A DNA stretch of 36,976 bases from Nitrospirae bacterium MYbinv3 (GTDB taxonomy: Bacteria > Nitrospirota > Thermodesulfovibrionia > Thermodesulfovibrionales > Magnetobacteriaceae). The notes beneath the pieces were generated by a model, which made no database searches, was not told where the DNA came from, and worked only from the letters and a program-made list of their open reading frames with translations. This document shows positions 1 to 8,886 of the stretch, piece by piece. A program made the position numbers and the translations under genes. Every line of letters starts with the position of its first letter. Positions within the stretch are counted from its first letter, which is position 1. The DNA lies in contig PEAB01000031.1 of assembly GCA_002753395.1 (NCBI GenBank), positions 1 through 36,976 of the forward strand, given 5' to 3'.

Positions 1-141
1 AGTATTTTCGATAAAAGAGAAAGTTGAGTATTTTTTGCGTTAATAAATACACAATAGACCTTTTGAAAGTAGTAAAGTAGATGTTTTTAAAGTTCTTCTA
101 TTTTCTTTTTGCAAGAGGCTCTATAGTTCTTTATTAAACAT

Positions 142-1008
142 CTATAGCGGATGAGTCCCTTTTAGATTTTTTCTTATATAATCATCTCTATAAACAGCAA
201 AACCTTCTTGCAGGGCTAAGGTTATCCGACCTACGTGGTAGCTTACGTCATCAACGCAATGCACGGGCATGACCTCCATTGTAGTATTGGTCAGAAAAAC
301 CTCCTGAGCTCTGTACAAGGTAGCAGGGAAGTACTCACCCTCTTGAATCTTAAGCCCCCTTTGCCTGGCTATCTCAAGCACTATCTTTCTTGTTATCCCA
401 TAGAGGATACCGCAGTTTACCGAAGGTGTATAGAGAATCTCATCTTTTACAAAAAATATATTCGATACTGTACACTCTGTCATGTGGCCGTGGTAATTCA
501 ACATCAATGCCTCATGTGCCATCACAGCCTTGGCCTCGATCTTGGCTAGTATGTTATTAAGGAAATTCAGAGACTTAATCTCTGTGTCTATGGCCTCCGG
601 AATGTTTCTTCTCGTCTTTACAATTGCCACCTTTACAGACTTTTCAGGGTATGCCACAAAGGGCTTTGCATATATAAGTATCGTGGGTTTGCTGCAAAGC
701 GCTGGATCAAGGCCAACATCGCCGGACCCTCTGGTAACCGTAATCCTTATGTAGGCGTTAGTCAGGGCGTTTTCATCAAGTGTAGCGTTTACGGCCTCCA
801 AGAACACCTCTTGTTTTATACCTATATCCAGATTGATCAACGAAAGAGAGCGGTAAAGCCGCCGCAGATGCTCCTGCAGTTTAAAGACCACACCGTTATA
901 GGCCCTTAGGGTCTCAAACACACCGTCTCCATACAACAACCCGTGGTCAAGGACCGAGACACACGCTGACTCTATCGGAAGGATAGAGCCGTTTAGATAT
1001 ACCTTCAT
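142..1008 (-). CDS. Class IV PLP aminotransferase (branched-chain aminotransferase / aminodeoxychorismate lyase family)
   Basis: This is a fold-type IV PLP enzyme of about 289 residues, the usual length for IlvE, D-amino-acid aminotransferase or PabC. Seen: an N-terminal YLNG..LP...A.V...D.G..YGDGVFETLR block, a central EIKSLNFLNN segment carrying the likely PLP lysine, and a C-terminal EVFLTNTTMEVMPV segment that contacts the PLP phosphate. The family transfers amino groups to branched-chain 2-oxo acids or cleaves aminodeoxychorismate in folate synthesis; sequence alone does not separate these. I chose the ATG at 1008 (MKVYLNG). A GTG at 1068 would add about 20 residues that match nothing in the family and would run into ligA. 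No strong ribosome binding site is visible. It is transcribed divergently from ligA across about 50 very AT-rich bases that must hold both promoters. Confidence 0.85.
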   Translation of the reverse strand: MKVYLNGSILPIESACVSVLDHGLLYGDGVFETLRAYNGVVFKLQEHLRRLYRSLSLINLDIGIKQEVFLEAVNATLDENALTNAYIRITVTRGSGDVGLDPALCSKPTILIYAKPFVAYPEKSVKVAIVKTRRNIPEAIDTEIKSLNFLNNILAKIEAKAVMAHEALMLNYHGHMTECTVSNIFFVKDEILYTPSVNCGILYGITRKIVLEIARQRGLKIQEGEYFPATLYRAQEVFLTNTTMEVMPVHCVDDVSYHVGRITLALQEGFAVYRDDYIRKNLKGTHPL

Positions 1009-1058
1009 TTTATATATTAACAAAACAACGTTAATAGTGTTAATATTTTTTATTATAT
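1009..1058. promoter_or_regulatory. Divergent promoter region between aminotransferase and ligA
   Basis: These 50 bases separate two outward-facing start codons, so both promoters or leaders must lie in or overlap them. The stretch is almost pure A/T and holds two direct GTTAAT copies (about 1030-1035 and 1039-1044) plus one inverted ATTAAC (about 1017-1022). These could be -10-like material or a small regulator site. No clear -35/-10 pair can be assigned. Confidence 0.35.
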
Positions 1059-3119
1059 ATGGATACACTCACTGATGAGATAAGAGACGAGATAGTTAGA
1101 CTGGTAAAAGAATTAAATCATCACAGCTACAGATACCATGTCCTTGACGCACCTGAGATATCAGATGCCGACTACGACAGGATGTTTCACACCCTTCAGG
1201 GACTTGAAGAGATCTATGGTTTTATTTTGCCCGACTCTCCAACTCAGAGGGTTGGAGCGCCGCCGTTAGAGAGATTTGATAAAATAACACACAATATGCC
1301 CATGCTTTCGCTGCAGGATTCGTTTTCTTTTGAGGAGGTAAGGGAGTTTGATAAGAGGGTCAAGAAACTGCTTAACCGCCCTGAGTCAGTGATACTCACC
1401 GTGGAGCCAAAGTATGACGGTCTTGCCATAGAGATCACCTATAGGGATGGCATATTGTATCGGGCCTCCACTCGAGGGGATGGCTACACCGGTGAGGACG
1501 TCACAAACAACGTCAGGACGATCAGGACGATCCCGCTAAGTATCCAGACCGAGGGGATCGAGGAGATAGACCTCAGAGGCGAGATCTATATCAATACCAC
1601 GGACTTTGAGGCCATCAACGCTGAGCGAGTAGCCGCTGGCGACCCTCCATTTGCCAACCCGCGTAATGCTTCAGCTGGCTCTATTAGACAGTTAGACCCA
1701 TCAATAACGGCCAAACGGCGGTTAAATGCGGCCTTTTATGGTGTGGGACTGGTTAGAGGCTCAGTTGAGATGACATCGCAGACGGCATTGATGCAGTGGT
1801 TAAGACAGCAGCGCTTTCCAACGCCGTTTATCTTTCAAGAGGTCGTTGACATAGAACAGGCAATAGAGGTCATCAGCCATATAGAGAGGGAACGAGCCAG
1901 CCTCCCCTTTGAGATCGACGGGGTGGTGATTAAGGTAAACGATTTTGCACTCAGAGAGGGGTTAGGCGTTAAGACACGCACCCCTCGTTGGGCAATCGCT
2001 TATAAGTACCAGAGTCATCGCAGCGTTACGAGGATCGAGTCGATAGAGTTAAGCGTCGGAAGGACAGGCATCATCACACCCGTTGCGCTGTTGCAGCCGG
2101 TGCGGGTTGGAGGCGTTACCGTTTCCCGGTGCTCTTTACACAACTGGGACGAGATCAAACGTAATGACTATAGGGTTGGCGATACCGTAGTGGTTGAACG
2201 TGCAGGGGATGTAATCCCTCATCTTGTCGAGGTAGATGTGACCAGGAGAAGTGGTCAGGAGCAGTCGTTTCCTGTTCCACAGGCATGTCCTGATTGCAGC
2301 GCTGCCGTGGTACAGGATGAAGGGGCGGTGGCATTTCGGTGTATAGGGTTAAACTGTCCCGCTCAGTTGCGCGAGAGGCTTCGTCACTTTGTCTCAAGGG
2401 ACGCCTTGAACATAGATGGGCTTGGGGAGAAGAACATCCTGTTGTTATACGATAGTGGTCTGGTCAAGAGTTTTGTCGATATCTTTTTGCTTAATAAGGC
2501 GGAGTTGTTAAAGTTGCCCAGGTTCGCTGAAAAATCGGCGGACAACCTAATAAAAGCAATAGAGAAGAGTAAACAGGTAACCCTTGCCCGTTTTATCTAC
2601 GCACTTGGTATCCTTCACGCCGGTACGTTTGTATCGAGGCTGTTGGCCGCCAATTTTAGCGACATCTATGCCCTCTTTCACAAAACGGCAGATCAGCTTC
2701 TGTCCATCCAGCAGATAGGGCAAAAGATTGCCAACAGCTTAAGTGTTTTTTTCAACGACGATGTAAACCTCAAAACAATCGATGACCTCAAAGGTCTGGG
2801 CTTGCAGATATCTAACCCTGACTACCTTATGCAGCTCGAAATGCCCTCTATCTTGAATGGTCTTACGTTTGTAATAACTGGCACTCTACCGGTTGGTCGG
2901 AAAGAGGCAGAGGAGCTTATAGATGCAAATGGGGGCCGCTGTGTGTCATCGCTCTCAAAAAAAACGTCCTATCTACTTGCCGGCAGCGACCCAGGTTCAA
3001 AACTGGATAAGGCCAAAAAGCTCGGTGTCAGGATTGTCTCTTATCAGGAGTTTTTGTCAATACTAAAACCTGTCCAATGTCTGAACCACGATTTAACGGA
3101 TTTAGGGTATCCTCTTTAA
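1059..3119 (+). CDS. ligA: NAD-dependent DNA ligase LigA
   Basis: This enzyme seals nicks in duplex DNA using NAD+, in replication and repair. Seen: the N-terminal Ia domain (HHSYRYHVLD...ISDADYD), the adenylation motif KYDG with the nucleophilic lysine at about residue 118, the OB-fold region, a four-cysteine zinc finger (CPDC...C....C), helix-hairpin-helix repeats, and a C-terminal BRCT domain from about residue 595. At 686 residues it is near the family's usual length. The ATG at 1059 gives the expected N-terminus. The last dozen or so residues (CLNHDLTDLGYPL) are translated from repeat DNA: a family D repeat begins at 3078 and a family A element at 3107 supplies the final codons and the stop. 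The native stop was probably lost or overwritten near residue 673-675. The BRCT domain itself looks complete, so the protein should be functional. Confidence 0.96.
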   Translation: MDTLTDEIRDEIVRLVKELNHHSYRYHVLDAPEISDADYDRMFHTLQGLEEIYGFILPDSPTQRVGAPPLERFDKITHNMPMLSLQDSFSFEEVREFDKRVKKLLNRPESVILTVEPKYDGLAIEITYRDGILYRASTRGDGYTGEDVTNNVRTIRTIPLSIQTEGIEEIDLRGEIYINTTDFEAINAERVAAGDPPFANPRNASAGSIRQLDPSITAKRRLNAAFYGVGLVRGSVEMTSQTALMQWLRQQRFPTPFIFQEVVDIEQAIEVISHIERERASLPFEIDGVVIKVNDFALREGLGVKTRTPRWAIAYKYQSHRSVTRIESIELSVGRTGIITPVALLQPVRVGGVTVSRCSLHNWDEIKRNDYRVGDTVVVERAGDVIPHLVEVDVTRRSGQEQSFPVPQACPDCSAAVVQDEGAVAFRCIGLNCPAQLRERLRHFVSRDALNIDGLGEKNILLLYDSGLVKSFVDIFLLNKAELLKLPRFAEKSADNLIKAIEKSKQVTLARFIYALGILHAGTFVSRLLAANFSDIYALFHKTADQLLSIQQIGQKIANSLSVFFNDDVNLKTIDDLKGLGLQISNPDYLMQLEMPSILNGLTFVITGTLPVGRKEAEELIDANGGRCVSSLSKKTSYLLAGSDPGSKLDKAKKLGVRIVSYQEFLSILKPVQCLNHDLTDLGYPL

Positions 3120-3369
3120 AAAGCATGGTAAGATTTTTTATGGTTTCAAGACTATGGATTCTCACTTTCGTGGGAATGACAGTAATGGCCGTTTTTCAAA
3201 TATGTCATTCCGCAGCCTGCCCCTGGCTTGAACAGGGGTAAACAGGAATCCAGAAAGCGTAAAAGCATAGTTACCATGAAATATAAAGAAGATACGATTA
3301 GGGATTACCATGCTTAATTAAAATCTTTTTCCTGTAAATCATTTAATCCGTATAATCCTAGTTCAGACA
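3078..3369. repeat. Family D inverted-repeat element, copy 1, interrupted by family A
   Basis: The left arm (TGTCTGAACCACGATTTAACG, from 3078) lies inside the 3' end of ligA. The right arm (ATCCGTATAATCCTAGTTCAGACA) ends at 3369. The arms are imperfect inverted complements and match the intact 96-base copy at 24659-24754. Here they are pushed apart by the family A element at 3107-3295. This accounts for most of the 329-base gap between ligA and rel; apart from the repeats I see only AT-rich promoter-like DNA close to rel. Confidence 0.8.
3107..3295. mobile_element. MITE-like element, family A copy 1 (inside family D)
   Basis: The element is about 189 bases with terminal inverted repeats GTATCCTCTTTA...GCATGGTAA and, on the other strand from the right end, GTATCTTCTTTATATTTCATGGTAA. 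The interior holds a REP-like hairpin (ATTCTCACTTTCGTGGGAAT) and a second, altered arm ending in CAGGAATCCAGAAAG. It has no coding capacity. Copy 2 is at 16198-16363. Its insertion into a family D repeat makes it younger than that repeat. The transposase that moved it is not in the window. Confidence 0.75.
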
Positions 3370-3448
3370 ATCTATATGCGATTGCCCTATCCTGTGCATC
3401 TACTTTCTACTTTACACATTACTCACCTATAATGTTGTATAATATGAT

Positions 3449-5593
3449 ATGGCAGGGTCGGTTATAATTAGGTTAGACGAGTTGCTTAGTAAGATAGCTT
3501 CATACAATCCTGACGCCAATACTGAGCTTATAAGGTTAGCGTATCATTTTACACACGAGGCTCATTGCGACCAGAAACGGCGGGAAGGCACCCCATATGT
3601 GGGGCATCCGTTGTCCGTTGCCTCTATATTAGCCGACATGCACCTGGACTGCACGACTATTACTGCTGGCCTGTTGCACGACACAGTAGAGGACACTGAT
3701 ACTACTATTGATGATATTAGTGACATGTTTGGCGTAGACGTAGCATACATGGTTAACGCCGTGACCAAGTTGAAACAGATGGAGTTTAAGACCAGAGAGG
3801 AAGCTCAGGCGGAGAACTTCAGGAAGATGTTTTTGGCTATGGCCGAGGATGTGCGTGTAATCCTGATTAAATTTGCCGACAGACTGCACAACATGAGAAC
3901 ACTAGCCTTTATGCCAACAGAGAAGCAAAAGCGTATATCGGCTGAGACACTGGATATCTATGCCCCGCTGGCCAATCGCCTCGGTATAGGGTGGCTTAGG
4001 GCCGAATTCGAGGACCTTGGCTTCAAACACCTGCACCCTGAACTCTACGAGGAGATCTCACGCAAGGTCGCAGAGAAACGTCACGACCGTGAAGACTTTA
4101 TAAAGGAATTAGCCCTAAACGTGGAGGCAAAACTAAAGGAACACAATGTTTTTGCAAGGGTCAGCGGGAGGGTAAAAAACTACTATGGCATATACCAGAA
4201 GATGCTCAAACAGAGGGTCTCCTTTGAAGAGGTCAATGACATCTTGGGCCTTAGAATAATAACGCAGTCCAAGGAGCAGTGCTACATGACCATGGGCATA
4301 ATACACTCAATGTGGATCCCTGTACCGGGCAGGTTCAAGGACTATATTGCCATACCCAAGGCCAATATGTACCAATCCCTGCACACCACTGTGCTTAGCT
4401 CAAACGGGGAGCGGATCGAATTCCAGATAAGGACGGAGGATATGCACCTGTTGGCAGAGAGGGGGATAGCCTCTCACTGGATCTACAAGGAAAAGGAACG
4501 GCCCTTTGACGACAGGGACGCCAAGTACTTTAACTGGCTCAGAGAGCTAATCTACATGCAGAAAGACTCAAGCGACGCCAAGGACTTCCTCGAGATGTTC
4601 AAGGGCGAGGTGTTTCAGGATGTCGTGTTCGTTCTGACGCCGGCTGGAGAGATAAAGGAGCTGCCAACCGGTTCTACTCCTATCGACTTCGCTTTCGCAA
4701 TCCACTCCGAGGTTGGTAACAGGTGCGTGGGCTGCCGTATAAACGGCAGGATTGTCCCCCTTAAATACCATCTAAAAAACGGCGATATTGTCGAAATTCT
4801 GACCTCTGCCTCACAAACGCCAAGCAAGGACTGGTTGAGTTTTGTCGTAACGCACAAGGCGCGCAGCCGTATCAGGCACTGGATAAAATCCGAACAGCGT
4901 AAACAGGCTGTAACTCTGGGTGCTGCCATGCTTGAAGATGACTTCAGAAAAAACAGCCTCAGCCTGTCCCTCTTAAAGTCCAAGAAGATGATAGAGGTTG
5001 TGCATACGTTTAATCTCAGAACCTTTGAGGAGCTGTGCGTCGAAATTGGCTATGGCAAGCTCTCAGCTCATCAGGTCGTTAATAGGTTAAAGCCAGACAA
5101 GCACCCAACAGAAGTAGAACCTATATCCATAAAACCACCTAAAAAGAGCAAGCCACATAAGGGTATACAGATTACCGGTATAGACAACCTGCTCTACAAC
5201 ACTGCAAAGTGCTGTTTCCCCGTACCCGGAGACAGTGTGATGGGCTTTATTACAAGAGGCAAGGGTGTCACCATTCACAGACTCGACTGCAATAACTATC
5301 AACGCCTGGCCGTAGAAGACTCAAGGCTGGTTAAGATTTCCTGGGATGCCAGCGGAGATGTTACAACCACAACAAGGCTGTATGTTGAGACTATCGACAA
5401 ACCAGGTATCCTGGCAACCCTAAGCTCACTGATCTCAACGTTTAATATAAACCTCTCTCAACTGGAAGCCAGATCAGCCCAAAACAAACACGCACACTTT
5501 GCCTTCACCCTGGAGGTCAAAGATAAGGTTCAACTGACCAACCTCAGCAACAAACTCATGTCCGTAGACGGCGTGATCAGCGTACACAGATAA
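3449..5593 (+). CDS. rel: Bifunctional (p)ppGpp synthetase/hydrolase, Rel/SpoT family
   Basis: This enzyme makes and degrades the stringent-response alarmone (p)ppGpp. Seen, in order: an HD hydrolase domain with H53, HD at 77-78 and ED at 81-82, followed by FADRLHNM; a synthetase domain with GRVKNYYG, DILGLRI, and GRFKDYIAIPKANMYQSLHT ending in EFQIRT; a TGS domain (VFVLTPAGEIKELPTGSTPIDFAF) near residues 390-450; and a C-terminal ACT domain from about residue 640. The RFKD motif is the RxKD signature of bifunctional Rel/SpoT enzymes, as opposed to the ExDD of RelA-type synthetases. The hydrolase motifs are intact, so both activities are expected. The 714-residue length is typical. The ATG at 3449 has only a weak ribosome binding site, with TATAAT-like sequences just upstream. 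Confidence 0.95.
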   Translation: MAGSVIIRLDELLSKIASYNPDANTELIRLAYHFTHEAHCDQKRREGTPYVGHPLSVASILADMHLDCTTITAGLLHDTVEDTDTTIDDISDMFGVDVAYMVNAVTKLKQMEFKTREEAQAENFRKMFLAMAEDVRVILIKFADRLHNMRTLAFMPTEKQKRISAETLDIYAPLANRLGIGWLRAEFEDLGFKHLHPELYEEISRKVAEKRHDREDFIKELALNVEAKLKEHNVFARVSGRVKNYYGIYQKMLKQRVSFEEVNDILGLRIITQSKEQCYMTMGIIHSMWIPVPGRFKDYIAIPKANMYQSLHTTVLSSNGERIEFQIRTEDMHLLAERGIASHWIYKEKERPFDDRDAKYFNWLRELIYMQKDSSDAKDFLEMFKGEVFQDVVFVLTPAGEIKELPTGSTPIDFAFAIHSEVGNRCVGCRINGRIVPLKYHLKNGDIVEILTSASQTPSKDWLSFVVTHKARSRIRHWIKSEQRKQAVTLGAAMLEDDFRKNSLSLSLLKSKKMIEVVHTFNLRTFEELCVEIGYGKLSAHQVVNRLKPDKHPTEVEPISIKPPKKSKPHKGIQITGIDNLLYNTAKCCFPVPGDSVMGFITRGKGVTIHRLDCNNYQRLAVEDSRLVKISWDASGDVTTTTRLYVETIDKPGILATLSSLISTFNINLSQLEARSAQNKHAHFAFTLEVKDKVQLTNLSNKLMSVDGVISVHR

Positions 5594-5610
5594 TAAAAAA
5601 AAGGTGATAG

Positions 5611-5757
5611 CTATCTTTTGCACTTTTTTATAAACCAGCATTCTATGCAGCTCTTGAAGATAGATTCCCGCTTTCGCGGGAATGACAGCAAATAGCGTTT
5701 TGAGTTGTTCTATGTCATTCCTGCGTAAGCAGGAATCCAGAAAGTGTAAAACTATAG
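5611..5757. mobile_element. MITE-like element, family B copy 1
   Basis: The element is about 147 bases. The left end CTATCTTTTGCACTTTTTTATA pairs with the right end, read on the minus strand as CTATAGTTTTACACTTTCTGG. The interior has two hairpins: ATTCCCGCTTTCGCGGGAAT and ATTCCTGCGTAAGCAGGAAT. It fills most of the gap between rel and the P-type ATPase and ends 18 bases before that ATPase's ATG. It is non-coding; the apparent 138-residue minus-strand reading frame across it is an artefact. Confidence 0.8.
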
Positions 5758-5775
5758 GTAATAGTTCATTATACG

Positions 5776-8361
5776 ATGGATAAAAAGACTGGTGTAATAG
5801 ACGGGTTTGATATCCACTCCATAGTCGGGCTTTCTGAGGACGAGGCAGCCTTGCGGCTGAAGAGAGACGGGTATAACGAGCTTCCCGCATCTAAGAGACG
5901 AGGTATCTTTAATATTGTCTTCGAGGTGTTTCGTGAACCGATGTTTCTGCTTCTGATTGCGGGTGGGACTATATATTTAGTAATAGGCGATACGCAGGAG
6001 GCCTTAATGCTCCTGGGATTTGTGTTTGTGGTTATCAACATTACCATCTATCAGGAACGCAAAACTGAACATGCCTTAGAGGCATTAAGGGATCTGTCTT
6101 CCCCGCGGGCATTACTTATAAGAAATAGAGAGCATAAGAGAATCCCAGGGCGAGAGGTTGTAAGAGGTGATACGATAATCCTCTCAGAGGGTGATCGCGT
6201 CGTTGCCGATTCGGTTCTGATATACTGCATCAGTCTATCTGTTGATGAGTCGCTTTTAACTGGCGAGTCAATACCGGTAACCAAGATCACCGGTCGTGAG
6301 GACATGGAGATGTCAAGGCCAGGGGGTGATGCACAGCCTTTTGTTTACTCAGGTACATTGGTAGTAAAGGGTTTTGGCGTGGCAGTGGTTAAAAAGGCAG
6401 GCGCTGACACTGAGATGGGGTTGATTGGAAATGCCTTGCTGTCTATCGAATATGAACAGACTATACTGCAAAGAGAGATGGGGAGGATAGTGCGCACTAT
6501 AGCTGTCATAGGGCTGTCGCTTTGTGTCATCGTGGCTGTCGTACATGGGGCGATGCAGAAGGATTGGCTCAATGGGCTCCTTGCAGGGATAACGCTTGCT
6601 ATGGCCATACTGCCGGAGGAGTTTCCCGTTGTCTTTACGATCTTTCTTGCCATTGGCGCATGGCGTATGTCAAAGAAGAACGTCCTCACCAGGCGGGTGA
6701 CATCAGTTGAGACCCTTGGGGCGGCCTCCGTCCTGTGTGTGGATAAGACAGGCACAATAACGCTAAATCGGATGACCGTCAGTAAGATCATAGTTGACGG
6801 CCATGTCTACGACATAGGAGATACAGCCTTTCCTATTGAAGAGACACTGCACGAGGTTTTAGAGTTTGGCATACTCGCCAGTCAGATGGCCCCGTTTGAC
6901 CCAATGGAGAAGGCTATAAGCGATATTGGTCTTAATAAGCTCTCCGGTACAGAGCACATCCATAGCAATTGGACATTAGTACAAGAGTATCCTCTGTCAG
7001 AGAACCTGTTGGCAATGTCTCGTGTCTATAAGTCGCCTGACAACGACAGCTTTATCATAGCAGCCAAGGGTGCACCCGAGGCCATTGCAGACATCTGTCA
7101 CCTGGATAAAGAACAGCAATTGCAATTGTCCAGGAATATTGATTTAATGGCAAGAGATGGCTTGAGGGTTATCGGTGTGGCAAAGTCCGAGTTTGAGGAG
7201 AGCAGTCTGCCACAGGAGCAGCATGATTTTAGGTTTCAGTTCTTAGGTCTTATTGGTCTGTCAGACCCGGTACGTAATGGTGTTAAAGATGCCATAAAGG
7301 AATGCTATGATGCTGGCATCAGGGTTGTCATGATCACGGGGGATTACTCTATTACGGCCCAAAAGATAGCACAACAGATAGGGTTAGCGTCCTCGGATCA
7401 GATAATTACGGGTGAGCAACTCAGCAGTCTCAATGACTTAGAGCTACAGAACAGGATCAAAACTGTGAACATCTTTGCCCGCGTCGTGCCTGAGCAAAAA
7501 CTGCGTATTATAAATGCGCTTAAGGCCAACGGTGAGGTTGTAGCAATGACAGGTGATGGCGTTAATGACGCCCCTGCCCTGAAGTCCGCTCACATAGGCA
7601 TCGCAATGGGCGGGCGCGGAACGGATGTGGCACGTGAGGCGTCGGATATCGTTTTGCTTGATGATGACTTTTCCTCCATCGTTCAGGCGGTAAGGATGGG
7701 AAGACGGATATTTGCCAATCTCAAAAAAGCAATCTCATACATTATTGCCATTCACGTCCCTATCGCGGGCATCTCGTTGTTACCGGTTTTTTTCAATTGG
7801 AATCTTATCCTCTTGCCAGTGCACATAGTGTTTCTCGAGCTGATTATTGACCCAGCCTGTTCTATTGTCTTTGAGGTGGAGCCCGAGGAGGCCGACGTTA
7901 TGAACAAACCACCGCGGCAACTGAAAGAACCATTGTTTAACAAGGCGACCCTAACGTATAGTATCATGCAAGGTTTTGTTGTGTTACTTGTTGTAATGAT
8001 GGTATATACTGCAGCCAGATATCTTAACTTTGGAGAAACGGATGCCAGGACACTTGGTTTTACAACATTAATAGTTGCAAACATGTGTCTGATTTTAACA
8101 AACCGTTCGTGGTCTCAGACGATATTATCCACGCTGAATTGTAAGAACTCGGCCCTCTGGTGGATACTAAGCGGCACTGTTTTGTTTTTAGGGTTAGTCC
8201 TCTACGTTCCGGTATTAAGGGAGCTCTTCCACTTCTGCACGTTACACGTAGGCGACCTGGTTGTCTGCCTGGCTCTTGGTATTATAAGCATACTATGGTT
8301 TGAAGGGGTTAAGGTGGTTAAAAAAAATAGAAACAGGTACGCTGCTCCCCATCACCCCTAA
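5776..8361 (+). CDS. P-type cation-transporting ATPase (P2/calcium-pump-like)
   Basis: This is an ATP-driven inner-membrane cation pump of 861 residues. Seen: an N-terminal cation-ATPase domain (residues ~15-75), the actuator loop TGES at 162-165, the phosphorylation motif DKTGT with Asp323, the ATP-binding region (KGAPEAIAD, DPVRNGVKDAI), the hinge TGDGVNDAPAL near residue 590, and about ten membrane segments, four of them C-terminal. The overall order matches P2-type (Ca2+, Na+/K+-like) pumps. The fourth membrane segment reads ILPEEFPVV (279-286), where classical Ca2+ pumps have PEGLPAV; this motif helps set ion specificity, so the ion is not assigned. The ATG lies 18 bases after a MITE-like element, so the promoter or leader lies within or upstream of it. 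Confidence 0.9.
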   Translation: MDKKTGVIDGFDIHSIVGLSEDEAALRLKRDGYNELPASKRRGIFNIVFEVFREPMFLLLIAGGTIYLVIGDTQEALMLLGFVFVVINITIYQERKTEHALEALRDLSSPRALLIRNREHKRIPGREVVRGDTIILSEGDRVVADSVLIYCISLSVDESLLTGESIPVTKITGREDMEMSRPGGDAQPFVYSGTLVVKGFGVAVVKKAGADTEMGLIGNALLSIEYEQTILQREMGRIVRTIAVIGLSLCVIVAVVHGAMQKDWLNGLLAGITLAMAILPEEFPVVFTIFLAIGAWRMSKKNVLTRRVTSVETLGAASVLCVDKTGTITLNRMTVSKIIVDGHVYDIGDTAFPIEETLHEVLEFGILASQMAPFDPMEKAISDIGLNKLSGTEHIHSNWTLVQEYPLSENLLAMSRVYKSPDNDSFIIAAKGAPEAIADICHLDKEQQLQLSRNIDLMARDGLRVIGVAKSEFEESSLPQEQHDFRFQFLGLIGLSDPVRNGVKDAIKECYDAGIRVVMITGDYSITAQKIAQQIGLASSDQIITGEQLSSLNDLELQNRIKTVNIFARVVPEQKLRIINALKANGEVVAMTGDGVNDAPALKSAHIGIAMGGRGTDVAREASDIVLLDDDFSSIVQAVRMGRRIFANLKKAISYIIAIHVPIAGISLLPVFFNWNLILLPVHIVFLELIIDPACSIVFEVEPEEADVMNKPPRQLKEPLFNKATLTYSIMQGFVVLLVVMMVYTAARYLNFGETDARTLGFTTLIVANMCLILTNRSWSQTILSTLNCKNSALWWILSGTVLFLGLVLYVPVLRELFHFCTLHVGDLVVCLALGIISILWFEGVKVVKKNRNRYAAPHHP

Positions 8362-8370
8362 TGGGTATTT

Positions 8371-8886
8371 TTAGCCCGGTGATTTCCAAAGAAAGCAGGT
8401 CTTAAAATCCTTGAGCATATCGAAAGTGTTAACGCACATGACGTCAAAAGCATTACAGACATTTGGAATCTTAACTCTAACTTTTACGGATGGATCATAT
8501 ACTTCGTGCGTCACAAGGATTAAATTATTGACTTTTGCATATGCTATTAGCCATCCATCTGCCGCTTTTGCAAAGTCTGCCTTTGCCCCTTGAGTGAATT
8601 GTGATTGCGTTTGAACCCAATTAGATATTTGAGCAAACCATTTTATAATGTCAGAATCATCTATTGATACAAAGCACGTTTTTGGCATGGTTTTGTTTAT
8701 CCATTTAGCCAGTTCATCATTCCCGCGGGACAATTCATCCTTAATGAGATTAATACTTGATAAGCGATTTTTCTTATGATGCCATAATAGTGCTTCCCAA
8801 AACCCTGGACATAGCTCGAAAGAATAATATCGTTTTTTTGCTTCGATAAAAATATTTGCATCTAAGGCGTATCTAGCGTTATTCAA
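8371..8886 (-). CDS. DUF4411 PIN-like protein, predicted toxin
   Basis: This 171-residue protein resembles the DUF4411 group of PIN-like ribonucleases. Seen: an N-terminal LDANIFIEAK segment (Asp9 and Glu14 as likely metal-binding acids), a middle acidic D..DIIKWF region, KADFAKAADGWLIAYAK near residues 103-120, and VTHE at the end of a predicted strand. Its ATG overlaps the stop of the upstream ImmA/Xre gene by 4 bases (ATGA), so translation is probably coupled. The pairing suggests toxin and antitoxin; toxicity and RNase activity are inferred from family resemblance. The gene converges with the P-type ATPase, 9 bases apart. Confidence 0.75.
   Translation of the reverse strand: MNNARYALDANIFIEAKKRYYSFELCPGFWEALLWHHKKNRLSSINLIKDELSRGNDELAKWINKTMPKTCFVSIDDSDIIKWFAQISNWVQTQSQFTQGAKADFAKAADGWLIAYAKVNNLILVTHEVYDPSVKVRVKIPNVCNAFDVMCVNTFDMLKDFKTCFLWKSPG

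Noticed and set aside
1-141. Possible small gene or terminator left of the aminotransferase.
   Set aside because: AT-rich, no ribosome binding site, no clear hairpin; nothing supportable.
1009-1068. A GTG start at 1068 for the aminotransferase.
   Set aside because: The extension matches no family member and overlaps ligA; ATG 1008 begins MKVYLNG as expected.
5474-5890. A 138-residue minus-strand reading frame across the rel/ATPase gap.
   Set aside because: It spans the family B element and antisense of two real genes; the translation of the repeat (IPAKAGI) is a typical artefact.
8352-8382. A bidirectional terminator between the P-type ATPase and the PIN-like gene.
   Set aside because: ATCACC and GGTGAT can pair, but the loop is about 19 bases and the inner ACCC/GGGT stem is only four pairs; too weak to call.
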